Shown piece by piece: positions 60,352-64,000 of a DNA stretch of 64,000 bases. Below the pieces are notes generated by a model. It worked only from the letters and a program-made list of their open reading frames with translations. It had not been told where the DNA came from and did not search any database. Origin of the DNA: JANOYY01 sp043720395 (GTDB lineage: Bacteria > Actinomycetota > Acidimicrobiia > Acidimicrobiales > JANYDT01). Each line of letters begins with the position of its first letter. Within the stretch, counting starts at the first letter, position 1. Location: assembly GCA_043720395.1 (NCBI GenBank), contig JAYSSR010000079.1, forward strand, positions 1 through 64,000, in the 5' to 3' direction. The translations under genes were made by a program, and so were the position numbers.

Positions 60352-60765
60352 ATGGCCACCCCAGCACCCGGTCGAGACATGCCAACGATCGAGGACGAGA
60401 GCCGTGAGTTCTGGGACGCTGCCCACGCGGGTCGGCTGCTTGTCGCGTCCTGCCGAGCGTGCAGCAAGGTCCACCACTATCCACGTCCGTTCTGCCCGAC
60501 GTGCTGGAGCGAAGACGTCGAACTCATCGAGGCGAGCGGCCGGGCCACGCTTTACACGTACTCCACGGTGTACCGCAACGAGCTACCGCCGTTCTCGGAG
60601 CGGGTGCCGTACGTTGCTGCGGTCGTTGAGCTGGAGGAGGGCCCCAAACTGATGACCAATGTTGTCGACTGCGACCCATACGCACTCAGCATCGGGATGG
60701 CGCTGAAGGTCGCGTATCGGGAGCTGTCCCCCGACGTCAGCGCACCCGTCTTCAGCCCCGCATGA
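60352..60765 (+). CDS. DUF35 zinc-ribbon/OB-fold protein
   Basis: The 137 aa protein has a zinc ribbon CRACSKVHHYPRPFCPTC (about residues 34-51) and an OB-fold core GRATLYTYSTVYRNELPP. It belongs to the acyl-CoA-associated DUF35 group. An aggag site precedes the ATG. No thiolase partner lies beside it; the thiolases at 11753 and 47376 are far away, so it may serve an enzyme elsewhere. Confidence 0.84.
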   Translation: MATPAPGRDMPTIEDESREFWDAAHAGRLLVASCRACSKVHHYPRPFCPTCWSEDVELIEASGRATLYTYSTVYRNELPPFSERVPYVAAVVELEEGPKLMTNVVDCDPYALSIGMALKVAYRELSPDVSAPVFSPA

Positions 60766-60830
60766 CAATGACGCCGCTGAGGTGACGGGCACCGCCCCGG
60801 CAAGCTTCAGAGTCCGAGCAGCGCATCGCC

Positions 60831-60906
60831 GCGGTAGTTCCTCGCGTGCCGCCTTGCCGGAACGACGACACCCAGGAGCTTTCGACTTCACGCAAGGAAC
60901 TACCGC
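60831..60906. promoter_or_regulatory. Inverted repeat that may cover the MFS ribosome-binding site
   Basis: 18-bp arms (gcggtagttcctcgcgtg and cacgcaaggaactaccgc, one mismatch) are separated by 40 nt. The aagga ribosome-binding sequence of the MFS gene lies within the right arm, and the TTG start follows directly. Folding could hide the start. Confidence 0.6.
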
Positions 60907-62130
60907 TTGCGTGCGCTGACCGCGCGATTCCCCGCCTTTCGAAGCCGGAACTTTCGGTTCTACGCGGCTGGGCAGGGTGCGTCGATGGGCGGGACGTTTC
61001 TGCAGAACATCGCGCTGGCGTGGCTCGTCCTTGAGCTGACGAACAGCGGGCGCACGGTCGGCATCGTGGCGGCCGCTCAGCTCCTTCCGCCGTTGCTGTT
61101 CGGTGCGTGGGCTGGAACGGTGGCCGATCGCGTCGACAATCGCAAGGCGGTGTTGGCCCTCCAGGTGTTGCTCGGCGCTCAGGCAACCGCACTCGCGATG
61201 CTCGTGTTCACCCACCGAATCGCGCTCTGGTCCATCATCGCACTGGCCCTCGTGCAAGGTCTCGCGGCAGCGTTCGACCCACCCGTGCGCCAAGGACTGA
61301 TGACTGAATTGGTTGGCGACGATGCGATAACAAGCGCGATCGCAACTAATAGTGCCCTCGCCCATTTTGGTGGAATCGTCGGACCGATGATTGCTGCATT
61401 TCTGATATCGACGGTGGGAACGTCGTGGTGTTTCGCCGTCAATGCGGCGTCGTGTGTCTTGATGTTTTGGGCGATCAATTCGATCCGACCGAGCGAAATG
61501 GTCCGACGGGCGAAGGCACCCCAGGGTCCGGGCGCACTTCGGGCCGGGTTTGCCTACATCCGCGCATGTCCCGACGTCATGGTCCTACTGGCGTTGCTCG
61601 GCATTGCGTCGCTGTTCGCCTCGCGCATCGACGTCATCATTCCGCTGCTTGCGACGACCGGACTCCACGGTGGGTCGACGATGTTCTCGACCATGAGTGT
61701 GGCCCGCGGACTCGGCGCGCTGACGTCATCGTTGTACGTGGCGGGACGCCGACGTCCTCCGACGCTTGGCCTGGTTCGGGCGGCGGGGCTCGGTTTGGCG
61801 ATCTCTCTTGTGATTGCCGCCATCCCGTTCGAGCCGTTGGCCTTGCGCCGCGTCATCGTGGTGATCGCGCTCTACGGCGTCGGGGTCGGGATGATGCTGT
61901 CGATCGTGGTGACGCTGACCATGACGCAGCTGCTCGTCGAACCGTCCTACCGCGGCCGAGCGGTCGCGATTTGGTTCCTCGTGATGAACGCGGGGACCGT
62001 CGTCGGATCGCCGCTCACCGGCTGGATCAGCGAGCGATTCGGCACGTCAGCGGCGTTGACATGCGGTGCCATATCCATGGTGCTGGTGTTCGCCGTCGCA
62101 TCCCGCGCAATCCGCCGCCAATCGCAGTAA
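60907..62130 (+). CDS. MFS transporter
   Basis: The 407 aa major-facilitator protein has about twelve hydrophobic segments. The first loop GTVADRVDNRKAV resembles the MFS loop 2-3 motif, and DPPVRQGLMTELV is typical of the MFS_3 (enterobactin exporter-like) group. Substrate unknown; drug or siderophore efflux is typical. The start is TTG at the end of an inverted repeat. The downstream stop is followed after 8 bp by a 75-bp palindrome. Confidence 0.85.
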   Translation: MRALTARFPAFRSRNFRFYAAGQGASMGGTFLQNIALAWLVLELTNSGRTVGIVAAAQLLPPLLFGAWAGTVADRVDNRKAVLALQVLLGAQATALAMLVFTHRIALWSIIALALVQGLAAAFDPPVRQGLMTELVGDDAITSAIATNSALAHFGGIVGPMIAAFLISTVGTSWCFAVNAASCVLMFWAINSIRPSEMVRRAKAPQGPGALRAGFAYIRACPDVMVLLALLGIASLFASRIDVIIPLLATTGLHGGSTMFSTMSVARGLGALTSSLYVAGRRRPPTLGLVRAAGLGLAISLVIAAIPFEPLALRRVIVVIALYGVGVGMMLSIVVTLTMTQLLVEPSYRGRAVAIWFLVMNAGTVVGSPLTGWISERFGTSAALTCGAISMVLVFAVASRAIRRQSQ

Positions 62131-62138
62131 CCCGTGGT

Positions 62139-62213
62139 CGCGGTACATCCGGTCCGCTTGCGGTGCATTCGGGCGCACCAACTGCACCGCGAACGGACCG
62201 GGTGCACCGCGAC
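62139..62213. repeat. 75-bp GCGGTACATC palindrome, copy 5
   Basis: Fifth member of the family, exactly 75 bp, with several base changes in both arms. It lies 8 bp after the MFS stop. The following 153 bp (62214-62366) show no gene. Confidence 0.88.
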
Positions 62214-62366
62214 CCGACGGAGCAGCTGACGCCACCCGACCCGGCACGTGATGTTGGTCGATCCACCCCGCCCGCCGGGGCAAGTCGACCAAACATTCGG
62301 TGACGCAGCAACGGCGAGGAGGCGGGGCCCGAAACTGTCATACCCCCTCCGCATGATGGAGTGGTC

Positions 62367-62480
62367 ATGCCCGAACTGCTCGCGACAACGCCACTCCCCC
62401 GAAAGCCCAAACAACTCACCGACCTGCGTACGGGCGACCGCGCCCGGACACGAAACAGGCCGATAGGAGGATCGATGTGA
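62367..62480 (+). CDS. Small coupled ORF
   Basis: A 37-codon frame, MPELLATTPLPRKPKQLTDL then a basic tail ending GGSM. Its stop overlaps the GTG start of the HicB/HTH-like gene (GTGA), which suggests translational coupling. No family match is known to me; it could be a leader peptide or chance. Confidence 0.35.
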   Translation: MPELLATTPLPRKPKQLTDLRTGDRARTRNRPIGGSM

Positions 62481-62863
62481 AGACGTACAGTGTCCGGGCC
62501 GTCCGCGCCGGGAGATGGTGGAAGCTGAAGGTGATCGGCGTGCCGGGTGTTGCGGCCTGGGCGCGCAGGCTTGATCAAGTCGACGAGGTCATCCGCGAAC
62601 CGCTCGCGCAAATCCTCGATGTGCGCGCGGACTCGTTCGCCCTTCGAGTCGTGCCCGTTCTTGACAAGGGGCTTTCCCACCTTCCGCAGCTCGTCGACGA
62701 AGCGAACGCCACTCGGATCGAGGCGGTCGAGGCCCGCAGGCGAGCCGCCGAGCTGCTGGAAAACTTCGTGCGGGAAGCGTCCGACGCTGGCCTCTCGATA
62801 CGCGACGCCGCAACGATCCTCGGCGTCTCGCATCAGTACATCGCCAAGATCTCGCAACGCTGA
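62477..62863 (+). CDS. HicB-like/HTH protein
   Basis: The 128 aa protein has an N-terminal HicB-like fold (YSVRAVRAGRWWKLKVIGVPGVAAW, residues 4-28), then a charged helical part and a C-terminal helix-turn-helix (LSIRDAATILGVSHQYIAKI). It resembles HicB antitoxins that act as repressors, but no HicA toxin is beside it. A taggagg site lies 6 bp before the GTG start. It may be an orphan regulator. Confidence 0.7.
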   Translation: MKTYSVRAVRAGRWWKLKVIGVPGVAAWARRLDQVDEVIREPLAQILDVRADSFALRVVPVLDKGLSHLPQLVDEANATRIEAVEARRRAAELLENFVREASDAGLSIRDAATILGVSHQYIAKISQR

Positions 62864-62873
62864 CCCGCCGCGG

Positions 62874-64000
62874 TTACGCCAACAGCGACGCCACGCGGTA
62901 GGTCGGCACGGGGTGCGCCATGCCCTTCAGCGTCACATCGTCGAGCCGTTCCGCGTCGATCGAATCGGTAAGCATGCTTACGATTCGGTCCGACACGAGA
63001 ACCTACCGCCCTTCGCTTCACCGCAGAGCCGAGCAGCGAGGTTCACCACGGTGCCGATGGCCGTGTACTCGAACCGTCCCTCAAATCCGATCTGACCACA
63101 GGTGGCGTAGCCCGCGGCCACGCCGATACCGAGCCTCAGATGGTGACCCCGCTCCAGCCATCGCTCCGACAAGACGCCGACACGGTCGCGCATGGCGAGC
63201 GCGAGCGTCACGGCACGACGCGCCGGATCGTGACACGGGATCGGGTCGTTGAAGAAGACCATCATGCCGTCACCGGTGAACTGCGAGAGTGTGCCGCCCT
63301 GCTCGAAGGTAAGTGGACCTACGACATTGTGCATCTCGGCGAGCACCGCCATAACGTCCTCGGGCTCCGAACGCTCAGCGAACGAGGTGAAGCCGCGGAG
63401 GTCGCAGAAGAACGCAACGATGTCGGCACGATGGCTGGCCAACATCGACGTGCCGCCTGCTGCCAACACTTCGACGAGCTGCGGCGGCACGAACCGCTGC
63501 ATGAGGCTCAGACGCTCCACCTCGCGCACCTGGTCCGCCACCGGCTGTTCCAACTGCACATTCCAATCCGCGAGCGCGTCCGCCTGCGCCGCAACCTTCG
63601 CGAGCAAGTCGCGTTCCCCGTCCCGAAGACGCTTCTTCTCCAGACAGGCATCCACACGTGCCTTAAGGAGAACGAGGTCGAACGGCTTCGGGAGATAGTC
63701 CTCCGCACCCGCCTCGATGCACCGCACGATGCTCGCCATGTCGTCGAGCGCGGAGATCATGATGACCGGGATGTGTCGGATGCCGGCGTCGGCACGATGC
63801 CGTTCCAGCACAGCAAACCGTCTAGTCGGGGCATCATCACATCGAGAAGCACGAGGTCGATGCCTGGTCGTGCAAGACGTTCCAGTGCTTCGATCCCGTC
63901 ACGAGCCTCGACAATTCCGTAGCCGAGTTTCTGCAGACGCCGCCCGAGCACGTCGCGATTCGCCTCGTCGTCGTCGACCGCGAGGATCGTCTCCAGCCGA
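62874..64000 (-). pseudogene. Receiver-adenylate/guanylate cyclase, two frameshifts, partial
   Basis: Joined across frames, the product is a response regulator with a class III cyclase domain. The receiver starts at the right edge (LETILAVDDDEANRDVLG) and continues LVLLDVMMPRLDG. The frame then breaks near 63813, and the next frame carries FAVLERHRADAG, VIMISALDD and DYLPKPFD. The cyclase domain reads FFCDLRGFTSFAER, FTGDGMMVFFND and EYTAIGTVVNLAARLCGE. A second break near 63000 precedes the last piece VLVSDRIVSMLTDSIDAERL, which ends in TAA. Each break is explained by one missing base. The gene continues beyond the window. It may be decaying, or the sequence may have two errors. Confidence 0.8.

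Overview
This is a GC-rich, gene-dense bacterial chromosome segment. It reads most like an actinobacterium of the class Acidimicrobiia (Ilumatobacter-like). That placement is inferred from gene content: the rarA-alaS-ruvX-mltG-prepilin peptidase-aroC-aroK order shared with mycobacteria, menB (menaquinone), RF3, many acyl-CoA synthetases, crotonases and thiolases with DUF35 zinc-ribbon partners, a DUF4331/TPR/NicO unit, GTG/TTG starts and 4-bp stop/start overlaps. There is no rRNA, CRISPR array, prophage or recognisable insertion sequence.

Layout. 1-10 kb: lgt, a lipoprotein, a Nudix hydrolase, a biotin-carrier/carboxyltransferase fusion, a GGDEF-EAL protein, endonuclease IV, a DUF4395 membrane protein and menB. 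10-14.3 kb: an HMG-CoA-synthase-fold/DUF35 protein with a thiolase, then a Vsr/DUF559-like gene bracketed by two near-identical 79-bp palindromic repeats. 14.4-22.2 kb: prfC, an acyl-CoA synthetase whose 5' end runs through a palindromic repeat, and the NicO-TPR-DUF4331 unit. 22.6-27.8 kb: etfA, etfB and a dimethylglycine/sarcosine-dehydrogenase-like flavoenzyme, opposed by a GntR regulator across an operator-like palindrome. 28.4-39 kb: the housekeeping run aroK-aroC-prepilin peptidase-mltG-ruvX-alaS, a second DUF559-like gene bracketed by a different palindrome pair, two small membrane proteins and rarA. 39.7-40.8 kb: two tRNAs and a type II toxin-antitoxin pair. 41.4-44.2 kb: a MarR-controlled p-hydroxycinnamate/ferulate pair. 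44.4-49.3 kb: a spherulin-4-like protein, two gene remnants, an amidohydrolase, a DUF35/thiolase pair and TetR. 49.5-57.2 kb: hydrolase, VOC protein and a tightly coupled operon encoding acyl-CoA synthetase, a PlsC-dodecin fusion, dodecin and thioesterase. 57.3-64 kb: Rieske oxygenase with SDR, crotonase, DUF35, MFS transporter, a HicB/HTH-like protein and a twice-frameshifted receiver/adenylate-cyclase gene that runs off the right edge.

Much of the accessory content is acyl-CoA chemistry: activation, hydration, thiolysis or retro-aldol cleavage, thioester hydrolysis and electron transfer through ETF. It suggests a heterotroph using fatty, aromatic or sterol-like acids and methylated amines.

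The most unusual signal is intergenic. At least five unrelated families of 63-107 bp palindromes occur, and three share one plan: each arm carries two copies of a short seed, so the element reads seed-seed-loop-antiseed-antiseed. One family has five copies, each exactly 75 bp. Two different families each bracket, in direct orientation, a gene for an AbiEi-like plus Vsr/DUF559-like nuclease protein. This suggests a REP/RAYT-like system in which a DUF559-type endonuclease is the partner of short palindromes. A second striking item is the acyltransferase-dodecin fusion encoded next to a free dodecin.
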